Origin: an uncultured Alistipes sp.
Lineage (GTDB): Bacteria > Bacteroidota > Bacteroidia > Bacteroidales > Rikenellaceae
Assembly (NCBI GenBank): GCA_900546005.1
Contig: URBJ01000077.1
Span: 1-11,315 of the forward strand
Direction: 5' to 3'
Length of the DNA: 11,315 nucleotides
In this document: piece by piece, positions 1 through 6,865 of the stretch
How positions within the stretch are numbered: the stretch's first letter is position 1
How the letters are laid out: the number at the start of each line of letters is the position of its first letter
The notes under the pieces: model-generated
What the model saw: the letters and a program-made list of their open reading frames with translations, nothing else
Databases searched by the model: none
Told to the model about the DNA's origin: nothing
Translations under genes and position numbers: made by a program

Positions 1-5
1 CTATT

Positions 6-44
6 CCCCGCTGTACCCGCCGTTTCAACCCGGCAGCTGCGGGG
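6..44 (-). terminator. Possible hairpin downstream of galE
   Basis: Bases 6-11 (CCCCGC) can pair with 39-44 (GCGGGG), and an inner stem pairs 19-22 (GCCG) with 31-34 (CGGC) around an 8-nt loop. It lies just past the galE stop, so it could stop or stabilise the galE transcript. No T-tract follows within the window, so intrinsic termination is only a guess. The 56 bases before galE hold no recognisable gene. Confidence 0.3.
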
Positions 45-56
45 GGCTATTTGATA

Positions 57-1082
57 TTACTTGATATTGCGCAAATGCTTTTCCCAAGCCCAAGCAGAGG
101 CCAATGTATCTTCAATCGAGCGGGTAGCTTTCCATCCCAACTCCTGATTTGCGAATGAAGTATCGGCCCAGATTTTTTCTATATCTCCGGCCCGACGTCC
201 AACAATCTTATGGGGGACTTTCACTCCGGTAGCCTTCTCAAAGGCTGCCACCAGTTCAAGCACGGAACGCCCCTTCCCGGTGCCTATATTGAAAAATTCA
301 TAATTCGAGCGGCTTTTGCCCTGAATCATTCGACCGACGGCCACCACATGAGCACGCGCCAGATCGACAACATCGATATAGTCTCGAATCGCCGAGCCAT
401 CAGGGGTGTCGTAATCGTCTCCGAAAATGCTCAGACACTCGCGAATTCCAGCAGCCGTCTGCGTAATATAAGGCACCAGATTTCCGGGAACTCCCTTCGG
501 CAATTCACCGATCAATGCAGAGGGATGAGCTCCGATCGGATTGAAATAGCGGAGCGCAATGCCATACATTTCGTTGTGCGCCGATACCGTATCGCGGATA
601 ATGTCTTCACAAATCTGCTTTGTATTGCCATAGGGCGAAGTGGCCGGCTGGCGGGGCGTCTGCTCGGTCACCGGCAAAACCTTGGGTTGCCCATACACCG
701 TACAAGATGAGGAGAACACGATGTTCCGAACCCCTTTGTCGCGCATCAGCTCCAGAATGGTCATCAGCGAATCGAGGTTGTTCCGGTAGTAAAGCAACGG
801 CTTCTGCACCGACTCACCGACAGCCTTCGATGCCGCAAAGTGGATAATCGAATTGAACTTATATTGATCAAAGATTCGACTCATCGCCTCTTTGTCCGTA
901 CAATCGGCCTTTTCGAACGGGATCTGAGCTCCTGTAATCTTCCGAACTCCCTCTATCGCAGCCTCTTCCGAATTGGAAAGATTATCGACAACCACCACAT
1001 CGTATCCGGCCTCGACCAACTCTACGGTCGTATGGGTTCCAATATATCCGGCTCCTCCTGTTACCAATACACACTCTTTCAT
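57..1082 (-). CDS. galE: UDP-glucose 4-epimerase GalE
   Basis: Interconverts UDP-glucose and UDP-galactose in the cytoplasm (Leloir pathway; galactose use and supply of UDP-Gal for surface glycans). The 341-residue protein is an extended short-chain dehydrogenase/reductase of normal GalE length. The Rossmann NAD motif TGGAGYIG is at about residues 8-15, with D33 and N34 after the second strand. The catalytic set is S126 (in SSSCTVYG), Y151 and K155 (in SPYGNTK), matching E. coli S124, Y149 and K153. The NPIGAH segment (about 181-186) and the C-terminal FNIGTG...AGDI block for the UDP-sugar are present. The ATG at 1082 is supported by an AGGAGG site 8 nt upstream. The gene is transcribed divergently from manA, and no co-directional neighbour is visible. 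UDP-N-acetylglucosamine epimerisation is possible for some family members, but the sequence reads as a classical GalE. Confidence 0.96.
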   Translation of the reverse strand: MKECVLVTGGAGYIGTHTTVELVEAGYDVVVVDNLSNSEEAAIEGVRKITGAQIPFEKADCTDKEAMSRIFDQYKFNSIIHFAASKAVGESVQKPLLYYRNNLDSLMTILELMRDKGVRNIVFSSSCTVYGQPKVLPVTEQTPRQPATSPYGNTKQICEDIIRDTVSAHNEMYGIALRYFNPIGAHPSALIGELPKGVPGNLVPYITQTAAGIRECLSIFGDDYDTPDGSAIRDYIDVVDLARAHVVAVGRMIQGKSRSNYEFFNIGTGKGRSVLELVAAFEKATGVKVPHKIVGRRAGDIEKIWADTSFANQELGWKATRSIEDTLASAWAWEKHLRNIK

Positions 1083-1090
1083 TGATGATT

Positions 1091-1096
1091 CCTCCT
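1091..1096 (-). promoter_or_regulatory. Strong Shine-Dalgarno site of galE
   Basis: On the minus strand AGGAGG lies 8 nt before the galE ATG (1080-1082), which fixes that start. None of the other genes in the window has a comparable site, and Bacteroidota generally do not rely on Shine-Dalgarno pairing, so this one stands out. Confidence 0.75.
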
Positions 1097-1233
1097 ATGA
1101 TTATTAATTTTTGTATTGCATCGTTTTGTCCTGCAACAAGTTGATCTGCTCTTCATCCACATACCTGCCTCTTCCACCACAAAATCATCCGTTCAGTAAA
1201 AATAATTCACACCTTATCTCAGAACAATATCGA

Positions 1234-1255
1234 ATTGATTATCACATGAATCAAT
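1234..1255. promoter_or_regulatory. Inverted repeat ATTGATT-N8-AATCAAT, candidate operator
   Basis: Two perfect 7-bp arms (1234-1240 and 1249-1255) flank an 8-nt spacer, giving a dyad of 22 bp midway between the divergent galE and manA genes. The size and symmetry fit a dimeric regulator's site. No regulator gene is in the window and I do not recognise the motif, so the role is inferred. Confidence 0.35.
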
Positions 1256-1318
1256 CCTATTTTCACCTCCCTCCCCACTTACTCCTCCGCAAAAATATGA
1301 AAACTTACCATTATTTTT

Positions 1319-1326
1319 TAATTTTG
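1319..1326 (+). promoter_or_regulatory. Candidate Bacteroidota -7 box for the manA operon
   Basis: TAATTTTG matches the Bacteroidota -7 consensus TAnnTTTG and lies 92 nt before the chosen manA start, which would give a leader of roughly 85 nt. No clear TTTG -33 element is found 19-21 nt upstream, so the match is partial. Confidence 0.4.
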
Positions 1327-1417
1327 TCTTTAAAATTCAGGAGGTTGTTTGCAGCCCTACCGGATCCCTCGCTCGAGTGCCGAGTGGCAGCCGACTCCCC
1401 CGGAAAAAATAGAACAG

Positions 1418-2386
1418 ATGCTGTATCCGTTAAAATTCAGGCCCCGCTTAAAGAAACGTATCTGGGGAGGACGCCTACTGAGCGAACGATTGGGGAAAAG
1501 GATTCCCAAAGATGCCGTTGTCGGCGAGAGTTGGGAAATTTCGGGTGTCGACGGAGACATCTCGATCGTCAGCAACGGCCTGTTGGCCGGCAACAATCTG
1601 GAAGAGCTGATCGAAGTCTACATGGGCGAATTGGTCGGTGATCGGGTGTATGAGAAATTCGGCCTCGAATTTCCGTTGCTGATCAAATACATCGATGCAC
1701 AGGACAAACTGTCCGTACAGGTCCACCCGGATGACAAACTGGCTGCTGAACGCCATTTCGATCACGGGAAAACCGAGATGTGGTACATTCTGGAAGCTGC
1801 TCCCGACGCAGAGCTTTACATCGGATTTAAAGACAACCTTTCTCAAGAGACATATAACAAACACATTACGTCTCACACACTTCCCGAAACCCTGTCGACA
1901 GTCCACGTCAATCCGGGAGAAGCCTTTTTCATTCCGGCAGGAACGGTCCATTCAATCGGGAAAGGAATCCTGTTGGCCGAGATTCAGCAAACCTCCGACA
2001 TCACCTATCGCATCTACGACTGGGACCGCAAAGATGCGGACGGACAAGCAAGAGAACTGCACACGGAACTGGCTACCGACGCCATCCATTTTGAAGAGGA
2101 AGGCCCCTACGCTCTGCCGGTAACAGCACAAAAAAATGAGGCTTCGGTGCTGAAGAAGTGCCCATACTTTACCGCTAATCTGATCGATCTGAATGGAGAG
2201 TTGGAACGTAATTATGTCGCATTAGACTCTTTCGTCATATACATGCCGTTCGAGGGAGCACTGACTATCGAGTGGGACGGAGGATCGGAACGGTTCCGGA
2301 GAGGGGAGACGATACTGCTTCCGGCCTGCATTGAAGAGGTACGGCTGAAAGGAGAAGGGAAACTACTGGAAATATATATCGAATAA
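1418..2386 (+). CDS. manA: Mannose-6-phosphate isomerase, class I
   Basis: Interconverts fructose-6-phosphate and mannose-6-phosphate, feeding GDP-mannose or allowing mannose use; a cytoplasmic zinc enzyme. From the ATG at 1418 it has 322 residues, typical of the short class I PMI of Bacteroidota and Firmicutes. Visible motifs are IWGGRL (15-20), the zinc ligands Q101 and H103 in VQVHPDD, E120 in KTEMWY and H178 in PAGTVHSIG, and the catalytic-site arginine R198 in TYRIYDWDR. The frame stays open upstream to a TTG at 1349, but the added 23 residues look unlike the family, whose members typically begin MLYPLKF as here. No Shine-Dalgarno is seen; the sequence before the ATG is A-rich. First gene of the plus-strand run, 17 bp before the dCMP deaminase. 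Confidence 0.94.
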   Translation: MLYPLKFRPRLKKRIWGGRLLSERLGKRIPKDAVVGESWEISGVDGDISIVSNGLLAGNNLEELIEVYMGELVGDRVYEKFGLEFPLLIKYIDAQDKLSVQVHPDDKLAAERHFDHGKTEMWYILEAAPDAELYIGFKDNLSQETYNKHITSHTLPETLSTVHVNPGEAFFIPAGTVHSIGKGILLAEIQQTSDITYRIYDWDRKDADGQARELHTELATDAIHFEEEGPYALPVTAQKNEASVLKKCPYFTANLIDLNGELERNYVALDSFVIYMPFEGALTIEWDGGSERFRRGETILLPACIEEVRLKGEGKLLEIYIE

Positions 2387-2403
2387 CTCAACTCGCAACA
2401 GCA

Positions 2404-2844
2404 ATGGGTTACCAAGAAGAAAAACAACGTCAACTCGACATCCGATACATCAAGATGGCCCGCATCTGGGCCGAGAACTCCTATTGCGTACGGCGTCAGG
2501 TCGGAGCCTTGCTGGTCAAAAACAAGATGATCATCTCCGACGGATACAACGGGACCCCTTCGGGTTTCGAGAACATCTGCGAAGACGAAACCGGCAAGAC
2601 AAAACCCTATGTTCTCCACGCTGAGGCCAATGCAATTACCAAGGTGGCCAAATCGAACAACAGCAGCGAGGGTTCGACACTCTATGTCACCTCATCGCCC
2701 TGCATCGAATGCGCCAAACTGATTATACAGAGCGGCATACGACGAGTCGTCTATTGCGACGACTACCACTCGAACGACGGACTCAATCTGCTGCAACGGG
2801 TGGGCATCGAAACCGTTCGGGTCACATTGCCCGAAGAAACCTGA
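2404..2844 (+). CDS. Deoxycytidylate (dCMP) deaminase
   Basis: Hydrolytically deaminates dCMP to dUMP, the thymidylate synthase substrate, in the cytoplasm. The 146-residue protein shows the zinc-dependent cytidine deaminase fold: H72 and catalytic E74 in LHAEANAI, and C100 and C103 in SSPCIECAK. The GYNGTPSGF segment (48-55) is characteristic of dCMP deaminases (ComEB type) rather than free-cytidine or tRNA deaminases. The protein is about as long as the compact bacterial form. The ATG at 2404 follows manA by 17 bp and the next gene starts 35 bp later, so it is almost surely co-transcribed. No Shine-Dalgarno. A related CMP-type deaminase substrate cannot be excluded, but all key residues fit dCMP. 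Confidence 0.92.
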   Translation: MGYQEEKQRQLDIRYIKMARIWAENSYCVRRQVGALLVKNKMIISDGYNGTPSGFENICEDETGKTKPYVLHAEANAITKVAKSNNSSEGSTLYVTSSPCIECAKLIIQSGIRRVVYCDDYHSNDGLNLLQRVGIETVRVTLPEET

Positions 2845-2879
2845 CTCCTCACATACTCTACTACTGCCAGCAAGCGAAC

Positions 2880-3899
2880 ATGAAGAAACACAAGAAAAGA
2901 AGAAGTTATCCGTCTGTCGAGCAAGGAGAACCGATAGCCATGCCGTCACGTTATGCGACGGAGGAGTACCGGTTGGTCCGGGTGTTTGTCGAGGGGTACG
3001 ACGATGTAGCTTTCTGGCGCAACATTTTCGACGACTTCGAAACCGATCGGCTGAAGTTCGAGATCAGCGTTCCGCCCCGCGAGGATCTGGCTAAAGGTAA
3101 GAAGGTGCTGCTCAGCATGATTCCCGAGTGTTCGGAGGATCGTATCCTATGCATGGACAGCGATTTCGACTACATGTTCCAGAACTTCAATGAGCAGTCC
3201 CGTCAGGTCAACCATACACCGTTTCTGTTCCACACCTACGCCTATGCGATCGAGAACTACCTGTGCTATCCGCCGTCACTCCATCGGATCTGCGTCAAGG
3301 CAACCAAAAACGACACGCTGATCTTCGACTTCGAGCGCTTCATGACCGAATATTCGAGGACGATCTATCCGTTGTTTCTGTGGTACGCCTTTTCGGCCCG
3401 ACAGGATCGGGAGAAGGCCTTTTCGCTCTTCGAATTCCGAAGCAGCGTCCGGCTCAACTATTTGGATCTTCGGGATGACGGAAACGAAACGCTGCTCTGG
3501 TTGGGACGACAGGTCGACAAACGGGTACGATCCCTCGAAATGAACTATCCGGATTGGGTCGACGATGTGAATGCCTTCGGACGGGAGATCGAGAAATTTG
3601 GGGTCACGACCGACAACGTCTACTTTTTCATGCAGGGCCACACCCTGCTCGACAACGTGGTCCTGATCCTGTTGAATGCCGTATGCGAAAGGCTACGCGA
3701 AATGGCCGTAGAAAGAATCGTTTCGGGGACCAAACAGGGGATTTCGCTGAAAAACGAACTGAGCAATTACAACAATTCGCTGCGAAACGTACGCGAAGTG
3801 TTGCTGGACAACGAACAGTACAAGGAGTGTTTCCTGTACCAAAGACTGCGAAAAGATATCGAACAATACGTTCGACGTCTGATCGAAAGAGAGAGATAA
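2880..3899 (+). CDS. DUF4435 family protein, TOPRIM-like fold
   Basis: No experimentally known role that I can assign. From the ATG at 2880 the protein has 339 residues. The frame is open further upstream, but that part overlaps the dCMP deaminase gene and is out of frame with it. The N-terminus is basic (MKKHKKRRS). VRVFVEGYDDVAFW (about 33-46) carries E38, and ILCMDSDFDYM (about 89-99) carries D93, D95 and D97; this glutamate plus DxD spacing is the acidic metal-binding pattern of TOPRIM nucleases and primases. YAIENYL (122-128) and QGHTLLDN (about 252-259) are further blocks, the first typical of DUF4435. There are no membrane segments or signal peptide. DUF4435 includes AriB, the effector of the PARIS anti-phage system, which pairs with an ATPase AriA; no such ATPase is adjacent here. 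Codon use looks like the neighbours. A nucleic-acid-cleaving role is inference. Confidence 0.8.
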   Translation: MKKHKKRRSYPSVEQGEPIAMPSRYATEEYRLVRVFVEGYDDVAFWRNIFDDFETDRLKFEISVPPREDLAKGKKVLLSMIPECSEDRILCMDSDFDYMFQNFNEQSRQVNHTPFLFHTYAYAIENYLCYPPSLHRICVKATKNDTLIFDFERFMTEYSRTIYPLFLWYAFSARQDREKAFSLFEFRSSVRLNYLDLRDDGNETLLWLGRQVDKRVRSLEMNYPDWVDDVNAFGREIEKFGVTTDNVYFFMQGHTLLDNVVLILLNAVCERLREMAVERIVSGTKQGISLKNELSNYNNSLRNVREVLLDNEQYKECFLYQRLRKDIEQYVRRLIERER

Positions 3900-3917
3900 A
3901 AAGATAAAAATACGAAT

Positions 3918-4751
3918 ATGACCGAGACAATTAAGAATTTTCCGGACCTTCTTCACCGCACGACCCACGCATTCTACCGCGAGGTGCCGTCGCAGGTAGC
4001 TGCACGACGTTTTATCGATGCGCTGATCAATCTGCTGTTTCCGATCCGGGAAAAGAAGTGTATCTCATTGAAAGAGATGGATCTCAAATGGGAAAACCTG
4101 CAAAACGATCTTCAGGAGATCATCAAACCGCTTTGTCCCGAAGAGTGCCATTGTGAAAAGCTCATCGAACACTTCTTCAATGAAGTTCCGACTATCTACT
4201 CGCACCTGATGGAGGATGCAACGTTATATAAGGAGTGTGACCCAGCCGCCTATTGCACCGAGGAGGTTATTCTCTGTTATCCGGGATTCTATGCCGTGAC
4301 AGTATATCGCTTCTCCCACATTCTGCACCAGTTGCACATCCCCGTTTTGCCTCGCGTTATCTCGGAGTATGCCCACAGCCAGACCGGTATCGACATCCAT
4401 CCGGGAGCGACTATCGGACCGAATTTTTACATCGACCACGGAACCGGCATCGTGATCGGAGAGACTACGGTCATCGGGAAAAATGTCAAAATTTATCAAG
4501 GCGTAACGCTCGGAGCCAAATTTGTCGACAAAGAGCTCTCCGGCGTACGTCGTCACCCAACCATCGAGGACAATGTCATCATTTACGCTGGGAGTACGAT
4601 TCTCGGTGGCGATACGGTGATCGGGCACGATACGGTGGTCGGCGGAAACGTTTGGCTCACGGAATCGGTTCCGCCATATTCTACGGTTTACTGCCGTCCT
4701 GAGGTCGTCATCAAAGGCAAGCACTCGAAACAGCATGAAGTTCGGAAATAA
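3918..4751 (+). CDS. cysE: Serine O-acetyltransferase CysE
   Basis: Transfers acetyl from acetyl-CoA to L-serine, giving O-acetylserine, the first committed step of cysteine synthesis; usually feedback-inhibited by cysteine. The 277-residue protein has an alpha-helical N-terminal half (about 1-140) and a left-handed beta-helix of hexapeptide repeats (about 156-255). Active-site residues match the family: D159 in GIDIHPGA and H174 in DHGTGIVIGET, with H213 in the RRHPTI loop. The N-terminal domain is of the long type seen in Bacteroidota. The ATG at 3918 lies 18 bp after the DUF4435 stop, preceded by an A-rich stretch. Its last 17 bp overlap the start of the next gene. A maltose- or sugar-acetyltransferase is unlikely because the serine acetyltransferase signature is complete. 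Confidence 0.94.
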   Translation: MTETIKNFPDLLHRTTHAFYREVPSQVAARRFIDALINLLFPIREKKCISLKEMDLKWENLQNDLQEIIKPLCPEECHCEKLIEHFFNEVPTIYSHLMEDATLYKECDPAAYCTEEVILCYPGFYAVTVYRFSHILHQLHIPVLPRVISEYAHSQTGIDIHPGATIGPNFYIDHGTGIVIGETTVIGKNVKIYQGVTLGAKFVDKELSGVRRHPTIEDNVIIYAGSTILGGDTVIGHDTVVGGNVWLTESVPPYSTVYCRPEVVIKGKHSKQHEVRK

Positions 4752-6720
4752 AAAATCCACGCGAAACCAGACACGGAAGAGCTGGAAGGCCTGTCCTGCT
4801 GTGGTCCTGATGGTCAGGCTGGCCGCACTCTATGTCGCTTGGGGCCTTTGTCGGGTTGTCTTCTATCTGCAAAACCGAACCGAGATCGGATCGATCTCTT
4901 TCGGAGAACTTCCCGATCTGCTGCACGGCAGCTGGGTTTTCGACACGGTATCGATTCTTTATATCAATGCCCTGTTCATCATATTGTCGCTACTTCCGTT
5001 TCGGTTTCGAGAAAAGCGGGGATACGACAAGGGGCTTTTCTGGCTCTACATCGTTACCAATACCGTCGCATTGATGCTGAATACGGCTGACGCCATCTAC
5101 TACCACTTCGCAAAAAAACGGTTCACCTCCGACGAGCTGAACTACCTCAGTCAGAACGACAACACTTCGAACGTCGTCTTCCGTGCGATGGCCGACAACT
5201 GGTACATCGTGCTGTTCGTCGTCGCCCTGATCGCCGGGCTGGTCTGGTGGTACAAAAGATGGAGTATCGCTCCCTCACGCATCCGGTCGAACTTCCGCTA
5301 TGTGCTGCTTCATCTGCCCGCTCTGCTGCTTGCCGTGGGGCTCTCCATCGGCGGGATTCGCGGCGGATTCAGCCGGCAGACCCGCCCCATCACCCTCAGC
5401 AATGCGACCCTGTACACCTCATCCAGCCTAAAGGCCAACCTCATTCTGAGTAATCCGTTCTGCCTGCTGCGGACACTGGGAAACCATGCGATCGTCTACA
5501 CGAAGTTCTTCAGCCCCGAAGAGCTCGATACGATCTACTCGCCCTACCATCGACCGCAAATCGAACCGCAGGATTCGCTGAAGCTCGGTCTCCGAAACAT
5601 CGTAATCGTCGTATTGGAAAGTTTCAGCAGCGAACACTCTGCCCTGTTGAACCCCGATCTATACCCCGACGGTAAGGGCTATACGCCGTTTCTCGACTCC
5701 TTGATGCGCGAAGGATACTACTTTCAGAATGCCTTTGCCAACGGACATAAATCGATCGAGGCCCTGCCCTCAATCCTCTCGTCGATCCCTTCCTACCGGA
5801 CCCCCTTCATCTCGCTGCCGCAATCACTGGCCCCGATGAAAGCCCTTCCCACGTTATTGTCCGAAAAGGGATACGCCACCATGTTTTTCAACGGTTCGGG
5901 ACGTGGATCGATGGGCTTCGGAGCCTATGCCACACAAGCCGGCGTTGAGACCTATTACAGCCGCGAAGACTACGAAGCCCGGTGCGGGAAGGGCGAATTC
6001 GACGGCTATTGGGGAATCTGGGACGAGCCTTTCCTGCAATACATGAGTTCCGTACTGTCGGAAACCCCTCAACCCTTCTTCGCATCGGTATTCACGCTCA
6101 GTTCGCACCATCCGTTCGTCGTCCCCGAAAAGTACAAATCCGTCCTGCCAGAAGGTCGGACCAAGATCCACCCGGGCGTTGCCTACACGGATCTGGCGGT
6201 GCGCAAATTCATGGAACGTTCAAGCTCCGAACCGTGGTACCGCAACACCATCTTCGTCTTCGTTGCCGATCACGTCTCCTCCGAGACGTTCGCGCCGAAG
6301 ACCATGACCCCTACCGGACGCAGCCAGATCATCTGCTTCCTCTACACACCCGATGGTGCCCTTCGCGGGAGAGAGACTTCGGTGGCCCAACAGATCGACC
6401 TGATGCCCACCCTGCTGGGGCTGATCGGACACGATACCCCCTATTTCGCTTTCGGTCGGGACCTGTTCCAACCACCGACACAAGAACCGATGGTCGTCAA
6501 CTTCATGAATGAAACCTTTCAGGGCATTACCGATTCGCTGGTGCTCTTTTCCAATGGGGAGCGACTTCTCTCTGCCTTTCTGCGCAGCGACACGTTGCAA
6601 CAGAACAACATCCTGCCACACCCCACACCGGAACTCGAACGTTCCGAGCGCAATCTGAATGCACGCATCCAGCAATATTATCAGCACGTCGAGAAGGGCG
6701 ATTATCTACCCCGCCCGTGA
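4735..6720 (+). CDS. LTA synthase family membrane phosphotransferase (sulfatase fold)
   Basis: Predicted inner-membrane enzyme of 661 residues with the LtaS architecture. There are five transmembrane helices (about 22-45, 71-89, 100-125, 155-173, 188-208) and then an extracytoplasmic alkaline-phosphatase/sulfatase-type domain (about 285-600). Metal and catalytic residues can be placed by analogy with LtaS: E295 in VVLESFS, nucleophile S340 in GHKSIEALPS (LtaS has Thr), H458 in TLSSHHPF, and D512 and H513 in VADH. Family members move phosphoglycerol or phosphoethanolamine onto lipids or glycans. Bacteroidota do not make classical lipoteichoic acid, so the acceptor here is unknown, perhaps a periplasmic or lipid-linked glycan. 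The ATG at 4735 overlaps cysE by 17 bp, suggesting coupled translation; M26 (4810) is an alternative start that keeps TM1. Last gene of the run. Confidence 0.87.
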   Translation: MKFGNKKSTRNQTRKSWKACPAVVLMVRLAALYVAWGLCRVVFYLQNRTEIGSISFGELPDLLHGSWVFDTVSILYINALFIILSLLPFRFREKRGYDKGLFWLYIVTNTVALMLNTADAIYYHFAKKRFTSDELNYLSQNDNTSNVVFRAMADNWYIVLFVVALIAGLVWWYKRWSIAPSRIRSNFRYVLLHLPALLLAVGLSIGGIRGGFSRQTRPITLSNATLYTSSSLKANLILSNPFCLLRTLGNHAIVYTKFFSPEELDTIYSPYHRPQIEPQDSLKLGLRNIVIVVLESFSSEHSALLNPDLYPDGKGYTPFLDSLMREGYYFQNAFANGHKSIEALPSILSSIPSYRTPFISLPQSLAPMKALPTLLSEKGYATMFFNGSGRGSMGFGAYATQAGVETYYSREDYEARCGKGEFDGYWGIWDEPFLQYMSSVLSETPQPFFASVFTLSSHHPFVVPEKYKSVLPEGRTKIHPGVAYTDLAVRKFMERSSSEPWYRNTIFVFVADHVSSETFAPKTMTPTGRSQIICFLYTPDGALRGRETSVAQQIDLMPTLLGLIGHDTPYFAFGRDLFQPPTQEPMVVNFMNETFQGITDSLVLFSNGERLLSAFLRSDTLQQNNILPHPTPELERSERNLNARIQQYYQHVEKGDYLPRP

Positions 6721-6735
6721 CGAACCGCCGGAATC

Positions 6736-6784
6736 GACAACAAAAAAGGGAACAACAGTAAAAAGGACGTGACAACAAAAAGGG
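6736..6784 (-). repeat. Three imperfect CC(C)TTTTT...TGTTGT repeats after metK
   Basis: Read on the minus strand, CCCTTTTTGTTGTC (6784-6771), CCTTTTTACTGTTGTT (6766-6751) and CCCTTTTTTGTTGTC (6750-6736) follow one another about every 18 nt. The first copy supplies the T-tract of the metK terminator. The others could serve as backup U-tracts, but no stem precedes them. Confidence 0.5.
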
Positions 6785-6825
6785 CAGGGAGCCATCCAAT
6801 CATCCATCGGATCTCTCCCCGCCCT
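6771..6825 (-). terminator. Intrinsic terminator of metK
   Basis: On the minus strand an imperfect hairpin pairs 6825-6815 with 6791-6781 (AGGGC/GCCCT plus GGGAG/CTCCC, one A-C mismatch). Four more pairs (6812-6809 with 6797-6794) follow a 2x2 internal loop, with an 11-nt apical loop. The stem is immediately followed by TTTTTGTTGT (6780-6771). It begins 41 nt past the metK stop. No T-tract lies on the other side, so it should act mainly on metK and not on the converging operon. Confidence 0.75.
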
Positions 6826-6865
6826 CACTATTTACAGACGTGACAATGTCCCAATCCACTCGGGC

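Larger units (their letters stand above)
1083..1417. other. Divergent intergenic region galE/manA
   Basis: This AT-rich gap of 335 bp separates two divergent genes and should hold promoters for both. It contains the galE Shine-Dalgarno site, a 7-bp inverted repeat (1234-1255), a pyrimidine-rich tract (about 1260-1290, G/A-rich on the galE strand) and a TAATTTTG box before manA. For galE the best box I see is a weak TGATTTTG (minus strand, 1180-1187) with no partner -33 element. I found no convincing small gene or structured RNA. Confidence 0.6.

Noticed and set aside
16..46. T-arm-like TTCAACC loop suggesting a tRNA end
   Set aside because: The flanking bases do not form a proper 5-bp T-stem, and no acceptor, D or anticodon arms can be placed at the window edge.
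1349..1417. Upstream TTG start for manA adding 23 residues
   Set aside because: The extension lacks family similarity, and the protein from 1418 begins with the typical MLYPLKF of the family. The TTG is also close to the likely transcription start.
1111..1641. 176-codon plus-strand open frame across the galE/manA gap
   Set aside because: It runs out of frame into manA, has low-complexity, basic, shadow-like content and no plausible domain.
2880..3899. Full PARIS (AriA-AriB) defence locus
   Set aside because: Only the DUF4435 half is present. Both neighbours are metabolic genes and no AAA/ABC ATPase is encoded within the window.
4224..4760. 178-codon minus-strand open frame
   Set aside because: Antisense to the hexapeptide-repeat half of cysE. 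The repetitive codons of the beta-helix leave the opposite strand open by chance.
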